Assembly (NCBI GenBank): GCA_018716135.1
Contig: DVKG01000006.1
Location: forward strand, 186,001-250,000
Reading direction: 5' to 3'
Source of the DNA: Scybalosoma faecavium
GTDB taxonomy: Bacteria; Bacillota; Clostridia; Christensenellales; Christensenellaceae
DNA length: 64,000 nucleotides
Shown: piece by piece, positions 16,788 to 25,111 of the stretch
Layout of the letters: each line of letters begins with the position of its first letter
Position numbering within the stretch: position 1 is the first letter of the stretch
Made by a program: the position numbers and the translations under genes
Notes under the pieces: model-generated
Databases searched by the model: none
Told to the model about the DNA's origin: nothing
The model's input: only the letters and a program-made list of their open reading frames with translations

Positions 16788-17888
16788 TTACTTCTCCTCG
16801 TAATTTACGTCAAAATCTTCTTCGTCATCCTCAGGCAGCGCGCCGAAAAGATCGTCTACTATCTGAGACTGACTCTTTATATCTATCTTATACCCCGTCA
16901 GCTTTGCAGCCAGGCGGGCGTTTTGCCCTTCTTTACCTATCGCCAGAGAAAGCTGATAGTCCGGAACGATTACTTTCGCCGCCTTCTCACTCTCGTTGAC
17001 CTGAACCATTACGACCTTCGCCGGACGCAGCGCATTGGCAATAAACGTATTGGGGTCTGAGCTCCATGGTATTACGTCAATTCGCTCTCCGTTAAGCTCG
17101 TCTACGACGCGCTCTATTCTGCTCCCCTTCGGACCTACGCACGCTCCTACGGGGTCTATATTATCGTCCTCAGAATGCACGGCTATCTTGCTGCGATGCC
17201 CTGCCTCTCTCGCAATCGCTTTTATAGAAACCACATTTGCGCTTATCTCCGGAACTTCAAGCTCAAAAAGCCTCTTCACCAGACCGGGATGAGAGCGGGA
17301 TACAACTATCTGCGGTCCCTTTGCTGTCTTTCTAACTTCGAGGACATATACTTTTATGCGTTTGTTTATCTCGTATGTCTCGCCCGGGATTGTTTCGTTT
17401 CCCGGGAGTATTCCCTCTGCCTTGTCCAATTCAAGATAGTAAGAGCCGCGCTCCGCAATGTGAACCACGCCTGTCAGCAGCTCGTTTTCGCGCTCCTGAT
17501 ATCTGTCGTATATTATTCCGCGTTCAGCCTCGCGTATTTTCTGCACTACGATCTGCTTAGCAGTCTGCGCCGCAATCCTTCCGAACGTCGCGGGAGTGAC
17601 CTCCACCTCAAGTATATCGCCCAGCTCGTAAGCCGGATTCACTTTTTTCGCATCCTCTAGGCTTATTTCAAAAGAATCGTCGAACACGTCGTCTACGACT
17701 GTTTTTTCTGCATACACTATAACCTCGCCGTTGTCCGGATCTATCTGCACGCGGGCGTTCTGCGTAATGCCGAAATGTCTTTTGTACGCTGAGATGAGCG
17801 CCGTTTCAATCGCGTCGAGCAGCACTTCCTTTTTTATTCCTCTTTCGCGCTCCAGCTCGTCGAGCGCACTAACAAATTCAACGTTCAT
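16788..17888 (-). CDS. nusA: Transcription termination/antitermination factor NusA
   Basis: The 366-aa protein has the NusA N-terminal RNAP-binding domain (EFVSALDELERERGIKKEVL), an S1 domain near residues 135-200 and two KH domains (VGACVGPKGSRIERVV and LAIGKEGQNARLAAKLTG). It lacks the C-terminal acidic repeats of proteobacteria, as expected for Bacillota. It overlaps rimP by 11 bases. It modulates pausing and termination and could act on the riboswitch terminators in this window. Confidence 0.96.
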   Translation of the reverse strand: MNVEFVSALDELERERGIKKEVLLDAIETALISAYKRHFGITQNARVQIDPDNGEVIVYAEKTVVDDVFDDSFEISLEDAKKVNPAYELGDILEVEVTPATFGRIAAQTAKQIVVQKIREAERGIIYDRYQERENELLTGVVHIAERGSYYLELDKAEGILPGNETIPGETYEINKRIKVYVLEVRKTAKGPQIVVSRSHPGLVKRLFELEVPEISANVVSIKAIAREAGHRSKIAVHSEDDNIDPVGACVGPKGSRIERVVDELNGERIDVIPWSSDPNTFIANALRPAKVVMVQVNESEKAAKVIVPDYQLSLAIGKEGQNARLAAKLTGYKIDIKSQSQIVDDLFGALPEDDEEDFDVNYEEK

Positions 17889-18435
17889 CCTCTGACCTCA
17901 TCAATTCTAATTCTTCGGTAAAATCTACATGCAGTCTGATCTGCGCTATTTCATCTCGTTTTAAAACAATATCCGAGCCTCGTTTGTCCGGTCTGCCCTT
18001 TTGCTTTTCTATAAGCCCGACGGTTATTGTTTCTGCGTCATGACCTAATAATACGCCCAGCAGTTCCTTCCTTCCGTCTTTTTTCGCGTAAAGCTTTATC
18101 TCAACTTTTTTCCCTTGCTCTTTTTGAAAATCGCGCTCTGTTTTGAGCACGCGGTCTATTCCCGGAGATGATACGCAGAGCATATACGGCTCGCTTATCG
18201 GGTCCAATTTATCAATAGGGTCGTCAAGGGCACGGCTCACTGTTTCGCAATCATCAAGTGAAGCCCCGCCCTCTTTGTCAATGTATATTATCAGCTCACT
18301 GTCCGAACCTTTGCCTTTGACGTATTCAACGTCCACGAGTTCAAAGCCAAACTGCTCCACTACTCCGCAGGCAACATTTCTCACAGCATCCTCAATTTTT
18401 TTGGACAAGCGCAACCTCCTGAAAAAACTGCTCAC
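17878..18435 (-). CDS. rimP: Ribosome maturation factor RimP
   Basis: RimP assists early 30S assembly. The 185-aa protein shows the N-terminal alpha/beta domain (VEQFGFELVDVEYVKGKGS, IYIDKEGGASLDDCETVSR) and PYMLCVSSPGIDRVLK, with a C-terminal SH3-like barrel. It is the first gene of the long cluster, with a well-formed promoter and leader hairpin upstream. Confidence 0.94.
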   Translation of the reverse strand: MSSFFRRLRLSKKIEDAVRNVACGVVEQFGFELVDVEYVKGKGSDSELIIYIDKEGGASLDDCETVSRALDDPIDKLDPISEPYMLCVSSPGIDRVLKTERDFQKEQGKKVEIKLYAKKDGRKELLGVLLGHDAETITVGLIEKQKGRPDKRGSDIVLKRDEIAQIRLHVDFTEELELMRSEDER

Positions 18436-18442
18436 ATAGACA

Positions 18443-18465
18443 AGGAGCGGGGATATCCCACTCCT
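18443..18465 (-). promoter_or_regulatory. rimP leader hairpin
   Basis: On the minus-strand transcript AGGAGUGGG pairs with CCCCGCUCCU around a short AUAU loop. One U-G pair is valid only in the minus-strand RNA (it is a C-A mismatch in the plus strand), so the structure is of the transcript leading to rimP. A similar short G/C hairpin precedes rimP in many Bacillota. Confidence 0.55.
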
Positions 18466-18486
18466 GCCAAGAGCTATTATATTAGT

Positions 18487-18515
18487 ATTCTAGCATATAG
18501 TTTCTCATTTAGCAA
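18487..18515 (-). promoter_or_regulatory. Promoter of the rimP-nusA-infB cluster
   Basis: On the minus strand TTGCTA (18510-18515) and TAGAAT (18487-18492) are 17 bases apart. This is the only clear promoter upstream of the cluster and lies about 50 bp before the rimP start. Confidence 0.65.
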
Positions 18516-18564
18516 GTTTTTACGCTACTTTATTTAGCCGATATGCCATTTAAGAATAAAAAAT

Positions 18565-20103
18565 CTAATAAAAAACCTGCAATCGCGTCAATTTGTCCGT
18601 CGGTCTGTTTTCTCTGCGTACGCTGACTCTTATCTCATGAGTATGCGCGAAGGTATTCTCTGCCATATAGAACACCTTGCCGGAAAACTCCGGCAGAAGA
18701 GCCTCGCCGCGGTTGTTCTTCTCTGCGATAAATCTCAGCACGGACGGCGCCACCTCTACGAGATATTTCGGCGCATCTATCTGACATACATAGCGCACCA
18801 CTTCTCTGCGTACGCGCATAGCCATTGCATTGTCAGAATACACCAATCCTCTGCCGCCGCAGTGCGGACAGGTTGACATAAGCTTGCTGGACAGCTTTCG
18901 CCTTGTCTTTTTGCGAGTCATCTCCACGAGTCCCAAAGCCGACATGCCTATTACGTTCGTCTTTGTCCTGTCTTTTTTCAGCGCTTCTTCCAACGCCTGG
19001 ATAACCGCGTCCTTATTTTCCTGACTTTCCATGTCTATAAAGTCTACAACTATTATTCCGCCTATGTCGCGCAGCCGCAGCTGATGAGCAATCTCGCGGG
19101 CAGCTTCTATATTAGTGCTAAGTATCGTACTCTGCAAGTCGCTTTTCCCCGTGTATTTGCCCGTGTTTACGTCTATCACGGTCAGCGCCTCGGTCTCATC
19201 TATCACAAGATACGCCCCGCTTTTTAACCAAACCTTTCTGTTAAGCGCTTTATCAATTTTGCTCTCTATGCCGTAATAATCGTAAATGTTTTCTTTTCTG
19301 TCGTAAAAGTGAACTTTTTTCTCAGCTCCCGGCATACTTATAGCTACCATAGCCGCGACTTTCTGACTGTATTCGTAATCGTTGACTATCAGACTGCGCA
19401 CATTTTCATCAAACATGTCGCGCACCGTGCGGAAGAGCAGCGGTTCCTCAGCGTGAATGAGCCTGGGCGCTCCTAACAGCTTTTCTCTGCGCTTTATATT
19501 AGCCCACAAGCGCGAGAGAAACACAACCTCCGTGGCCAGCCGCTCCTCAGTCGCGCCCTCAGCGGCCGTCCGCACGATCATTCCCATGCCCTCCGGCTTT
19601 ATCCTCAAAAATATATCCTTCAGCCTCTCTCTCTCTTCCTCATCGGTAATCTTATGGGATATTCCAATGTGATCTACCGTAGGCATTAGGACTATAGAGC
19701 GACCGGGCAATGTAATATGAGTCGTTATTCTCGCGCCTTTTGTCCCTCCCTGCTGTTTTAGCACTTGCACCATTATCTCCTGCCCCGGACGCACCAGCTC
19801 CGAGATAGAAGGCGTTTTATCCTTGTCCTTTTTCTTTTTTTGTTCCGAAACCTCGACGCACTCTCTCAGTTTTGCGCTTTGCAAAATGTCGCCGGCGTAA
19901 AGGAAAGCGTTGCGCTCCAATCCCACATCGACAAAAGCGGCCTGCATCCCGGGCAGCACATTCTCCACTCGGCCTTTATATATATTGCCGACCAGCCTCT
20001 CCTGCCCGCGCATTTCAATTTGAATTTCTTCCAGTTCTCCATCTTCCAGCAGTGCTATTCTGGTTTCATGCGGATTTATATCCGCAATTATGTCCTTCTT
20101 CAT
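18565..20103 (-). CDS. rng: Ribonuclease G/E family endonuclease
   Basis: This 512-aa single-stranded RNA endonuclease has an S1 domain at the start (LVGNIYKGRVENVLPGMQAAFVDVG) and the catalytic metal-binding aspartates in VIDVNTG and VVDFIDM. A zinc-link motif CPHCGGRGLV is near residue 415. The length fits RNase G rather than the scaffold-bearing RNase E. I chose the ATG at 20103, eight bases after GGAG. Bacillota with RNase G usually place it next to a SpoIVFB-like M50 protease, as here. Confidence 0.93.
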   Translation of the reverse strand: MKKDIIADINPHETRIALLEDGELEEIQIEMRGQERLVGNIYKGRVENVLPGMQAAFVDVGLERNAFLYAGDILQSAKLRECVEVSEQKKKKDKDKTPSISELVRPGQEIMVQVLKQQGGTKGARITTHITLPGRSIVLMPTVDHIGISHKITDEEERERLKDIFLRIKPEGMGMIVRTAAEGATEERLATEVVFLSRLWANIKRREKLLGAPRLIHAEEPLLFRTVRDMFDENVRSLIVNDYEYSQKVAAMVAISMPGAEKKVHFYDRKENIYDYYGIESKIDKALNRKVWLKSGAYLVIDETEALTVIDVNTGKYTGKSDLQSTILSTNIEAAREIAHQLRLRDIGGIIVVDFIDMESQENKDAVIQALEEALKKDRTKTNVIGMSALGLVEMTRKKTRRKLSSKLMSTCPHCGGRGLVYSDNAMAMRVRREVVRYVCQIDAPKYLVEVAPSVLRFIAEKNNRGEALLPEFSGKVFYMAENTFAHTHEIRVSVRRENRPTDKLTRLQVFY

Positions 20104-20140
20104 GCACAACTTCTCCAAACACATATAAAAACTTTATAAA

Positions 20141-20154
20141 ACCGCATATGCGGT
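20141..20154. promoter_or_regulatory. Perfect palindrome in the rng leader
   Basis: ACCGCATATGCGGT is a perfect 14-base palindrome about 40 bases before the rng start. It could be a protein-binding site or a small hairpin in the leader; an RNase G cleavage or autoregulation site is possible but unproven. Confidence 0.35.
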
Positions 20155-20226
20155 AATACACAAACAGCATAAGCGCGCATCGCTTGCATTCTCTTGCATT
20201 ATTGGTCTGCTATAGTTCACGTTGAA

Positions 20227-20255
20227 ATTATACCATTTATATTTAATTGTATCAA
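20227..20255 (-). promoter_or_regulatory. Promoter of rng
   Basis: On the minus strand TTGATA (20250-20255) and TATAAT (20227-20232) are 17 bases apart, followed by an approximately 120-base leader. Confidence 0.65.
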
Positions 20256-20313
20256 GACGAAAGAAGAACTCTTTGACAAATAATTAACAATTATTTCGCC
20301 TTTCCTGTATTTT

Positions 20314-21165
20314 TTATACTTTGCCAAGCTTTTCTCCGGAGCTGTGCTTCAATATCGCCTTTGTAACTTCACCCTGATCCAGCGTTTTTACAGTACACAT
20401 GTCATCCCCGACTACGCGCACAACATTGTAATGCCTAGCATCCATTCTGGTCAGAGCTTCACCCAGAGTATGATTTTCATGCATTGCTAATGTCCTTACC
20501 TCCGCGCTTCCTCTCCTCGCCATTTCTCCCGGCAGAGCTGTAAGCCTGCGCATATACATAAACTCACTGCTTTTAACGTATTTTATACCTGAATAACTCA
20601 TAAAAGCTCCTACAATAAACAATGTCGGATTTACCTCGCCGCAAACCGCCATATATACGCCTGCTGCAAAAACACATGCGCCCGCCGCCGCTCCTATTGC
20701 ACCTGAAATTTTAGCTGCACGAGCAGGAGTTAATCCCAATCTGAGCACAGACGCAAATATCCTTCCGCCGTCCATAGGAAGAGCGGGAAGCAGATTAATG
20801 CAGGCGAGAGCCGCATTCGAATTAAAAAGCGCAGCGGAAAACACAGTTTCTTCCGGAAGACACCCCAGCAGAGCGGCAAATAATATATTTGCGCATGGTC
20901 CGGCCGCCGCTATTATGGCCTCGCTCCCCGCGCTCACAAGGGCCATGCTTTCCATATTCGCGGCGCACCCGAAGGGCAGCAGTTCCACGCTCTCTACTCT
21001 GACGCCCAGCGCCGACGCAGCAGCTCCATGCGCCCCCTCATGCAGAAGCAGGGCGCAGAAGAAAGCAATCGCTCTGTCAATACCGCTCACAGCCATCATA
21101 AAAGCGGCGACGGGCAGCAAAAGCAGATTAACGCGCAGCCGCCCGCCGAAAAAGCTTAATGTCAT
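20314..21165 (-). CDS. SpoIVFB-like M50 intramembrane metalloprotease
   Basis: This 283-aa protein of the site-2 protease family has the zinc motif HEGAH near residue 42 in a membrane segment and the third ligand motif NLLPALPMDGGR near residue 124. About six helices are followed by a CBS-like C-terminal region (LAMHENHTLGEALTRMDARH) from about residue 225. In sporulators SpoIVFB cleaves pro-sigma-K, but family members also occur in non-sporulating Clostridia, so sporulation cannot be asserted. The ATG overlaps the upstream SpoIVFA-like gene by 4 bases, indicating that the two are co-produced. Confidence 0.85.
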   Translation of the reverse strand: MTLSFFGGRLRVNLLLLPVAAFMMAVSGIDRAIAFFCALLLHEGAHGAAASALGVRVESVELLPFGCAANMESMALVSAGSEAIIAAAGPCANILFAALLGCLPEETVFSAALFNSNAALACINLLPALPMDGGRIFASVLRLGLTPARAAKISGAIGAAAGACVFAAGVYMAVCGEVNPTLFIVGAFMSYSGIKYVKSSEFMYMRRLTALPGEMARRGSAEVRTLAMHENHTLGEALTRMDARHYNVVRVVGDDMCTVKTLDQGEVTKAILKHSSGEKLGKV

Positions 21166-21764
21166 GTTTCCTCGTCAGTCATGCTGTACGACGACATTTC
21201 GTCTCCGTCCAGCGAATCTATATATCCTATCCCGCTCAGCGTCTCCACGCTCAATATTTCTCCGCTCAGCGTCCCTATCACCTGCGCTCCCGAAACGGCC
21301 TGCCCCACGCTGACTCTCGGAGACACTCCGTTATATGTCGTCTTTGTGCCGTTTGAATTCGCTATAGTTACGCTGTCTAAACTCGTCGCCGTGACATTGC
21401 CCGAAAGCATAGAGCACACCTCCGAGCTCTCGGCCCCGGCTATTTTCACATCGCTCCCCGAGAATGTCTGAACCACCTCCCCTTCCAACGGTTCACAATA
21501 CGCCTCCGCCGACACGCCCAGCGCATTTTCCGATGCATCCGATCCGACAAATTTAAGCCGTCCTATATCACTCTCAGCGTTCGTCTCCGCAGCCAGCCTC
21601 AGATCAATATTCCGCACCGCAGCCAGACCCAGCACTATCGCTAAGCATACGACTACGCCGCGGTATACAGTACCCTTGTTCAAAAGCTTTTGCTTTTTCT
21701 TCACCTCAGGCGTCGGTCGAGATCTGGCGGAAAAGCTGACTTTGGTTTCGTTTTTATCATTCAT
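21162..21764 (-). CDS. SpoIVFA-like membrane protein with degenerate LytM domain
   Basis: The 200-aa protein has a cytoplasmic, Lys/Arg-rich N terminus, one membrane helix near residues 35-52 and a Ser/Thr-rich extracytoplasmic domain. The GEVVQTFSG and GVSPRVSVGQAVSGAQVIG segments resemble the M23/LytM fold. The catalytic HxxxD and HxH residues are absent, so it should be a binding or regulatory domain, as in SpoIVFA. It lies directly upstream of the SpoIVFB-like protease and overlaps it. A GAGGTG ribosome-binding site precedes the ATG. Confidence 0.7.
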   Translation of the reverse strand: MNDKNETKVSFSARSRPTPEVKKKQKLLNKGTVYRGVVVCLAIVLGLAAVRNIDLRLAAETNAESDIGRLKFVGSDASENALGVSAEAYCEPLEGEVVQTFSGSDVKIAGAESSEVCSMLSGNVTATSLDSVTIANSNGTKTTYNGVSPRVSVGQAVSGAQVIGTLSGEILSVETLSGIGYIDSLDGDEMSSYSMTDEET

Positions 21765-21826
21765 AATGCACCTCGCACTCTTTTTTTGTACAGCATATGC
21801 CGTCTTTTGTCCTTATATTACTGCAT

Positions 21827-21852
21827 AAAAAACAGCGAGCCGAAGCCCGCTG
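21827..21852 (-). terminator. Intrinsic terminator of the LCP gene
   Basis: On the minus strand CAGCGGGC, a UUCG loop and GCUCGCUG form a stem followed by six T residues, 16 bases after the LCP stop codon. One G-U pair fits only the minus-strand RNA. Confidence 0.8.
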
Positions 21853-21867
21853 CCTGTTAGATTTGTT

Positions 21868-22878
21868 TTATTCTGATTTATTGTAAAGTATCTCGCGCAT
21901 CTGATTGTACATCCCCGCTTCGTTCGCATAGTAGAAATAGCTGCCGCCATCCTCAGATTCTCCCGGAATGTTGTCGAGATTTACACTGTCCATATCTACA
22001 TTTCTGAATATAGACGCTACCGCCACCGCTTGCTCCGCGCTCAAGTTCGTATACGCAAATTCCTGCATCTGCACAAAGAGATTCGCCACGGAGCCTATTC
22101 CCAGACTTTTTATCTTTTTTGCAGCCGCCAGCATAAAAGTTCTCTGATGCGCACGGCGGCCCGCCTCCTCGCCCGGAATATTTTTGCGGCATCTCAAATA
22201 CGAATTCGCCGCGTCGCCTGTCAGTGTGACCGTCTCGCCCGCACGTCCCACATATCCTCCCGTAAGCGAATCGTGATTCGGGTCTATCAGAGGAACGTCT
22301 ACATCTAACGTGACTTCAACGCCGCCCAGCAAATCGCAAAGCTCGTCAATGCCATCCATATCTATTGTAAAGTAATAGTCTATAGGCACGTTCAATCTGC
22401 CGCTGCAGCTCAGCAGCTCTTTCACTGAAGTTATAGCGTTTTTAGCACGCATGTCATGATCTCCGTCTACCAAAGCATACGCCGCATTTATCTTTCGGTA
22501 CGTATCGGTAGTTGCGTTTCCGTTGGAATCAAGCGTGTACACATGAGCATATGTGTCTCTCGGAATAGAGAGCAGAGTAACATCATTTGTCTTTGTATTC
22601 ATTGAACAGAGTATGATTACGTCACTTCGGTATCCTTTGTTCTGCTGTTCCCTCTCGGCATTGGAATCCAATCCCAAAAGCAGTATGTTAACTATGTCTG
22701 TATCAAATTTATAGCTTCCTGTATCGTCCGCAAGCTGGTCGGCGCCGGTTTTGTCAAACGCGCTTCCCGGGTCTTTTATTATCCCGCCTGCTACGCCGAA
22801 TACCCAATATACCAGCCCCGCCGCTACTAAGACTAATACGACGAGTATCACCGTAAGCACTTTTACTCTTGTACTCAT
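21868..22878 (-). CDS. LytR-CpsA-Psr family cell-wall glycopolymer ligase
   Basis: LCP proteins attach teichoic acids or capsular polymers to peptidoglycan. The 336-aa protein has a signal-anchor helix (residues 7-27), then the LCP domain with NILLLGLDSNA, SDVIILCSMN, LLSIPRDTY, a conserved Asp/Arg pair in IDYYFTIDMDG, and LRCRKNIPGEEAGRRAHQR near the lipid-binding pocket. An AGGAGGAC ribosome-binding site precedes the ATG. It is monocistronic with its own promoter and terminator. Confidence 0.9.
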   Translation of the reverse strand: MSTRVKVLTVILVVLVLVAAGLVYWVFGVAGGIIKDPGSAFDKTGADQLADDTGSYKFDTDIVNILLLGLDSNAEREQQNKGYRSDVIILCSMNTKTNDVTLLSIPRDTYAHVYTLDSNGNATTDTYRKINAAYALVDGDHDMRAKNAITSVKELLSCSGRLNVPIDYYFTIDMDGIDELCDLLGGVEVTLDVDVPLIDPNHDSLTGGYVGRAGETVTLTGDAANSYLRCRKNIPGEEAGRRAHQRTFMLAAAKKIKSLGIGSVANLFVQMQEFAYTNLSAEQAVAVASIFRNVDMDSVNLDNIPGESEDGGSYFYYANEAGMYNQMREILYNKSE

Positions 22879-22949
22879 AATAAGTTATGTCCTCCAATTA
22901 CTTCCTGCCGCATCGACAGCACTCGGCAAATTCCATTTTTACTTTTTAG

Positions 22950-22978
22950 ATTATATCTTGTTTTTTGTTTCATTACAA
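22950..22978 (-). promoter_or_regulatory. Promoter of the LCP gene
   Basis: On the minus strand TTGTAA (22973-22978) and TATAAT (22950-22955) are 17 bases apart. Confidence 0.65.
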
Positions 22979-23035
22979 CTTTTATATATCAATTAACGGA
23001 TTCTTCGAGCAATCGACATGTAAATTTAATATGAA

Positions 23036-23266
23036 TTATCCGCATTTGCAGCTCTTGCAGCCTCCGCACGATTCACATCCGGCACATTCTAATATCTCAA
23101 CAGCACCCTGAGCACACGCCAGTTCACATGCTCTGCATTCCGCAATGCATGCCGCCGCTTTGAAGAATATTTCCTCTTGAAGTAAGAGAGCGCCAAACTG
23201 ACACGCCTCCGCGCACATACCGCATTTCAAGCATTTCTCATTATCTACAGTCAAAAAACGCATCAC
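23036..23266 (-). CDS. Small Cys-rich 2[4Fe-4S] ferredoxin-like protein
   Basis: The 76-aa protein has a first cluster motif CLKCGMCAEAC (a CX2CX2CX3C pattern), then CIAECRACELACAQGAV, an expanded CX3CX2CX3C second motif. It ends with an unusual Cys/Gly tail, CAGCESCGGCKSCKCG, containing six more cysteines that could bind a further cluster or metal. The gene overlaps the stop of the FAD oxidoreductase gene by 4 bases, so the protein is probably its electron partner. Confidence 0.8.
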   Translation of the reverse strand: MMRFLTVDNEKCLKCGMCAEACQFGALLLQEEIFFKAAACIAECRACELACAQGAVEILECAGCESCGGCKSCKCG

Positions 23267-24855
23267 TTTGCCTCAGAAAATTCGGCGAGAATGTGCCTCG
23301 CCGCCATAATGCCGTCCGCCGCGCTTGAAACTATGCCCCCGGCGTAGCCCGCTCCTTCTCCCGCAGGGTACAGCCCGCGCAGGCATTCTGCACAGCCGTC
23401 ACTCTCCCTAACCATTCGAAAAGGAGAGGACGTCCGCGTTTCGACGCCCGTCAGCAAGCCTTCCGTCAAAAACCCCGGGATACAGCGTTCGAATACCGCC
23501 AGAGCAGAAGCAATTGAATTCGAAACATCCGTCGGCAAACACGTTCTCAATTCACAAAGCGCAGTCCCCGGAAGATACGAAGGCTTCACCCTAACAGGCA
23601 TGGCGGCTTTCTCATTCCTTACAAAGCTCAACGCAGACTGCACAGGAGCCATATACCCTCCGCCTGCCGCGTTAAACGCCGCCGCCTCGCATATCCGCTG
23701 AAGCTCCACGCCGCCCAAGGGAGCGCCCGCCGCCGGGATCTGCGCCACTACCGCACTGTTGGAATTCTCCATATCGCGCGCAAAATAGCTCATTCCGTTG
23801 ACTGCGTTCATCCCCTGCTCCGTGGCGGAACATATGACCTCGCCGCCGGGGCACATGCAGAACGTATATACTCCGCGCCCTCCGACATTCGCCGTCAGCT
23901 TATAATCTGCGGCAGAAAGCGCCGGATGAGAAGCCAGCTCGCCATACTGTCTTTTGTCTATCATATCTCTTTTATGCTCTATGCGCAGACCTATCGCAAA
24001 AGCTTTCGGTTCCAGCTTCATTCCTGCCGAGAGAAGATACTCAGCCGTATCCCTCGCGCTATGACCTATAGCCAGCACACATGCGTTTGTCTCAACTCTT
24101 ACGCTCGCTCCGTTTTTTTCATATATTATTGCGTTCAGGCTGCCGTCTTTTGTTTCTATTCCTGTTAATTTGGCAGAGAATATTACTTCTCCGCCCATCT
24201 CTATTATCCTGTTCCGCATGTTCACAACGACCGCGCGTATATTCTCCGTGCCGAGATGCGGCTTAGCATCGTAAGCTATGCTTTGAGGCGCTCCATTTTC
24301 CACGAGCATTCTCAACGCGGGCTGAGCGCGCTTTATTCTTGTCGTCAGCTTACCGTCAGAGAAAGCGCCCGCTCCTCCTTCACCAAAGCAAACGTTGCTC
24401 TCACCATCCAGTTCTCCGCTCTCTCGCAGCTTTTTTACATCCGCCTCTCTTTGGGGCATTGCCTTTCCGCGTTCTATCAGCAGAGGGCGCATACCCTGCT
24501 TAGCCAGCTCATATGCCGCCGCCAGACCCGCAGGGCCTGCGCCGACAACGACCACCCTGCCTTTCAACTGTTCAGTCCCTCGGATGATTTCCTCCTCCTG
24601 CTCCGGAGGCATCGCGCTCCATCCGCGCCGAAGCAGCAGAGCGGAGCAAGCCCCGTCCACCTCCGCTTCAATATTATATGAAACAAATATGTCGTTCTTT
24701 TTTCTCGCGTCCAGACTTCTTCGAAGTATGCGCAAAGACAAAATATCTCCCTGCGATATCCCGAGTTTTTTAGCCGCAAGCACGGGAAGCATCGCTTCGC
24801 TCTCCCCCAACTCCAGCCGCAGCCCGTTTATTTTAAATCTGTTAGTATTCGCCAT
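23263..24855 (-). CDS. FAD-dependent oxidoreductase (COG2509 type)
   Basis: This flavoprotein belongs to an uncharacterised dehydrogenase family. The N-terminal 90 residues form a small separate domain. The dinucleotide-binding fold follows with VVVGAGPAGLAAAYELAKQG and LIERG near residues 100-130. Then come GEGGAGAFSDGKL, typical of this family, VLAIGHSARDT, and a C-terminal FAD-contact segment GLYPAGEGAGYAGGI. I chose the ATG at 24855 after AAAGGAGA, giving about 530 aa. The overlapping ferredoxin gene suggests a ferredoxin-linked reaction. The substrate is unknown. Confidence 0.85.
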   Translation of the reverse strand: MANTNRFKINGLRLELGESEAMLPVLAAKKLGISQGDILSLRILRRSLDARKKNDIFVSYNIEAEVDGACSALLLRRGWSAMPPEQEEEIIRGTEQLKGRVVVVGAGPAGLAAAYELAKQGMRPLLIERGKAMPQREADVKKLRESGELDGESNVCFGEGGAGAFSDGKLTTRIKRAQPALRMLVENGAPQSIAYDAKPHLGTENIRAVVVNMRNRIIEMGGEVIFSAKLTGIETKDGSLNAIIYEKNGASVRVETNACVLAIGHSARDTAEYLLSAGMKLEPKAFAIGLRIEHKRDMIDKRQYGELASHPALSAADYKLTANVGGRGVYTFCMCPGGEVICSATEQGMNAVNGMSYFARDMENSNSAVVAQIPAAGAPLGGVELQRICEAAAFNAAGGGYMAPVQSALSFVRNEKAAMPVRVKPSYLPGTALCELRTCLPTDVSNSIASALAVFERCIPGFLTEGLLTGVETRTSSPFRMVRESDGCAECLRGLYPAGEGAGYAGGIVSSAADGIMAARHILAEFSEAK

Positions 24856-24881
24856 TCCGTCTCCTTTGCATTGCTCCAACT

Positions 24882-24910
24882 ATTGTACCACACTCTCTGC
24901 CCGGAGTCAC
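24882..24910 (-). promoter_or_regulatory. Probable promoter of the FAD oxidoreductase gene
   Basis: On the minus strand GTGACT (24905-24910) and TACAAT (24882-24887) are 17 bases apart. It diverges from the riboswitch promoter at 24963. Confidence 0.5.
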
Positions 24911-24962
24911 TGATGTAATTATTTCAAAATAGACATGACGCATTGTCTAGGTCTTGTAAGTC

Positions 24963-24991
24963 TTGAAATCGAAAGTACATTATGATATACT
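24963..24991 (+). promoter_or_regulatory. Promoter of the riboswitch-gdx transcript
   Basis: TTGAAA (24963-24968) and TATACT (24986-24991) have a 17-base spacer, placing the start at about 24998, just before the first hairpin of the leader. Confidence 0.7.
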
Positions 24992-25004
24992 ACTGACTGT
25001 AAAT

Positions 25005-25092
25005 AACATGACTCGCCGCCGGGCGAGTGACAGCATTTGTAGATGTGTCGTCAGGCCAAAGCAGACACATTTGTAAATGCTTTTTATTTTTT
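25005..25092 (+). promoter_or_regulatory. Candidate guanidine riboswitch with terminator
   Basis: Hairpin P1 (ACTCGCC 25011-25017, loop GCCG, GGCGAGT 25022-25028) is followed by GACAG and a long hairpin P2. In P2, AGCATTT 25032-25038 pairs with AAATGCT 25075-25081 and ATGTGTC 25043-25049 with GACACAT 25064-25070, with wobble pairs between. P2 is directly followed by TTTTTATTTTTT, making it an intrinsic terminator. The P2 loop holds AGGCC, which can pair with the GCC of the P1 loop. Two hairpins with a kissing loop and terminator upstream of an SMR exporter match the general design of the guanidine-IV (mepA) class. The class assignment is from memory. Confidence 0.6.
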
Positions 25093-25111
25093 CACAGGAG
25101 GTTCTTATATT

